Below, one piece after another: positions 5,174-6,637 of a DNA stretch of 6,637 bases (position 1 is its first letter; every line of letters starts with the position of its first letter). The translations under genes and the position numbers were made by a program. The stretch is from CAYLOP01 sp964385305. GTDB taxonomy: Bacteria > Chloroflexota > Anaerolineae > Anaerolineales > E44-bin32. The notes under the pieces are model-generated. The model saw only the letters and a program-made list of their open reading frames with translations. It ran no database searches and had not been told where the DNA came from. The stretch is from positions 1-6,637 of the forward strand of contig CAYLOP010000163.1 of the NCBI GenBank assembly GCA_964385305.1. The letters are read 5' to 3'.

Positions 5174-6637
5174 TTATCGGCGTCGGTGTTGTGAACCCGA
5201 GCCGCCCTTAGTCCGATTCCGACCACCTGAGCGCCGGCTGGGACGCCGGTCCCGTTCTATGGCCTCTTCAGGTGTCCAGCCTTCAAGGACCGCTTGCCGA
5301 GAAAGACGTATCTTGCCTTCCGGATCGATCGCGGTCACCATGACGGTGATCTCATCACCCACCTTGGCGACGTCCTCGACGCGTTCGATGCGCTCGGAGT
5401 CCAATTGAGAGATGTGTACCAGACCATCTGTCTTGGGAAGGATCTCAACGAATGCGCCGAAGTCCGTGACGCGAACGACGCGTCCGGTGTAGATGCGACC
5501 AACGATGGCATCTTCTGTGAGGCCTTCGATCATTTCTTGCGCACGTTGCGCACTAGGTCCGTCGACAGCACCGATGTAGACCTTCCCATCGTCTTCGATA
5601 TCGATTTGTGCTCCAGTGTCCTCCTGAATCTGCCGGATAGTCTTTCCGCCCGGTCCGATCACCATACCGATTTTCTCGGGGTCGATATGGAGGACAGTCA
5701 TGCGAGGAGCGTGGGGCTTCAATTCCGGACGAGGCTCGGGCATACAAGCTTCGATCTTCTCCATGATATACAGACGTCCCTCACGTGCTTGCGCAAGTGC
5801 CTCACGCATGAGTTCAGGGGTGATCCCATGGGTCTTGATGTCCATTTGCAGTGCCGTGATGCCCTTACGCGTCCCTGCTACCTTGAAGTCCATATCCCCC
5901 AAGTAATCTTCAAGACCCAGGATGTCGCTTAAGATAGCGTAGCGCTCGCCCTCCTTGATTAAACCCATCGCTATTCCGGTCACCGGCGCATGGATCGGCA
6001 CGCCGGTATCGAGCAAGGCCAGCGTAGATCCACAAACCGAGGCCATCGAAGTCGAACCGTTAGAGGACATCACCTCGGATACGAGTCGCAAGGTATATGG
6101 GAAATCATCCAGTGTGGGTAGGACCGGAATGAGGGCACGTTCGGCAAGTGCACCGTGACCAACCTCCCTCCGTGAGGCGCCGCGTAAGGGGCGAGTCTCA
6201 CCAACAGAGAACGGCGGGAAATTGTAGTGATGAATGTAACGCTTGACCTCGAAAGGTGCCAGACCATCGAGTTCCTGTCGTTCGCGCGGAGTTCCGAGTG
6301 TCGCTAGCGTTAACACCTGGGTTTCGCCACGTGTGAAGAGGCCCGAACCATGCGCGCGTGGGCTTAGATCGACTTCCGCAAAAATCTCACGGATATCCTT
6401 CGTGCCTCGCCCATCCGGTCGTATGCCCGCATCCAGAATTCGTTTGCGAACTGCAGCCTTATTGAGTTCATCCATAGCCTTTGTGATAGAGGCTTTGTCG
6501 AATTCCTCATGCTCATCAGCCATAGCGGCGACGAGCTCCTCACGTAAAGTATTGAGAGCAAGGTCATGCTCCGCCTTCTTCAGCGCTTGTTGGGAGATAT
6601 TTTCCAAACGGTCACCCAACCATGATGCAACTGCGGA
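5174..6637 (-). CDS. pnp: Polyribonucleotide nucleotidyltransferase (PNPase), 3' part, N-terminus beyond the window
   Basis: This is a phosphorolytic 3'-to-5' exoribonuclease that degrades RNA to nucleoside diphosphates and can also polymerise them; it acts as a cytosolic trimer, often in the degradosome. 487 residues are visible, and the frame stays open to the right edge; an internal TTG at 6617-6619 is not a credible start. About 230-250 residues (first RNase PH domain) should lie outside. Numbered from the edge: a helical linker (about 1-70); the second RNase PH domain (about 71-300) with RPDGR, AHGSGLFTRGETQ, RREVGHG, the phosphate-site segment SSNGSTSMASVCG (191-203) and LGDMDFKVAG (246-255), whose two Asp match the metal-binding pair of the E. 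coli enzyme; a KH domain with GPGG (328-331); an S1 domain (about 376-447, TDFGAFVEIL, DGLVHIS); and a basic Arg/Gly-rich tail of about 30 residues. All catalytic motifs visible here are intact. The family assignment is secure; only the N-terminal third is unseen. Confidence 0.97.
   Translation of the reverse strand, partial: SAVASWLGDRLENISQQALKKAEHDLALNTLREELVAAMADEHEEFDKASITKAMDELNKAAVRKRILDAGIRPDGRGTKDIREIFAEVDLSPRAHGSGLFTRGETQVLTLATLGTPRERQELDGLAPFEVKRYIHHYNFPPFSVGETRPLRGASRREVGHGALAERALIPVLPTLDDFPYTLRLVSEVMSSNGSTSMASVCGSTLALLDTGVPIHAPVTGIAMGLIKEGERYAILSDILGLEDYLGDMDFKVAGTRKGITALQMDIKTHGITPELMREALAQAREGRLYIMEKIEACMPEPRPELKPHAPRMTVLHIDPEKIGMVIGPGGKTIRQIQEDTGAQIDIEDDGKVYIGAVDGPSAQRAQEMIEGLTEDAIVGRIYTGRVVRVTDFGAFVEILPKTDGLVHISQLDSERIERVEDVAKVGDEITVMVTAIDPEGKIRLSRQAVLEGWTPEEAIERDRRPSRRSGGRNRTKGGSGSQHRRR

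Noticed and set aside
4956..5408. A 150-residue plus-strand frame across the pnp-permease gap
   Set aside because: It runs through the terminator hairpin and into the antisense of pnp, and its product looks like random Arg/Ser-rich translation.
5294..5932. A 212-residue open frame on the plus strand, opposite pnp
   Set aside because: It is antisense to strongly conserved PNPase codons, has no ribosome site, and its translation resembles no family; it is a by-product of the pnp codon pattern.
6617..6619. TTG as the start of the PNPase frame
   Set aside because: The frame stays open upstream to the window edge and the first RNase PH domain is missing, so this is an internal Leu codon of a gene cut by the window.

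Overview
All the genes I can support lie on the minus strand, so the window reads from right to left. It is bacterial housekeeping and membrane-protein DNA of roughly 50% GC, with good Shine-Dalgarno sites. No insertion sequences, tRNA or rRNA genes, CRISPR arrays or phage genes are visible. Two AI-2E-type permeases in tandem, a THUMP-like methyltransferase, and a PNPase with an Arg-rich tail recall Chloroflexota (Anaerolineae-like) genomes. That placement is a guess from gene content; Actinomycetota and Bacillota-like hosts are not excluded.

Layout in the direction of transcription. (1) 6637-5174: the 3' two-thirds of pnp, entering from the right edge, followed by a strong 15-bp terminator hairpin at 5126-5158. 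(2) 5173-4951: an intergenic region with a second small hairpin and a plausible sigma-70-type promoter for the next unit. (3) 4950-2414: two AI-2E family permease paralogs whose stop and start codons share a base (TAATG), so they are probably translationally coupled. (4) 2413-2098: a 316-bp gap with no gene of its own; it carries a compact set of nested complementary segments (2158-2231) that look like a folded RNA leader. (5) 2097-1918: a 59-residue, very acidic protein of unknown function with an excellent ribosome binding site. (6) 1853-648: a class I SAM-dependent methyltransferase with a THUMP-like C-terminal domain. (7) 606-94: a purine-type phosphoribosyltransferase, possibly with its own promoter inside the end of the methyltransferase gene. 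(8) 93-1: a short tail with no gene seen.

Functionally, pnp (RNA decay) is closed off by its terminator. The permease pair is probably one transcript. The small gene, methyltransferase and phosphoribosyltransferase are closely spaced on one strand and may be cotranscribed, linking RNA modification with nucleobase salvage, but no shared pathway is proven. The parts most worth a second look are the candidate structured RNA and the small acidic protein directly behind it.
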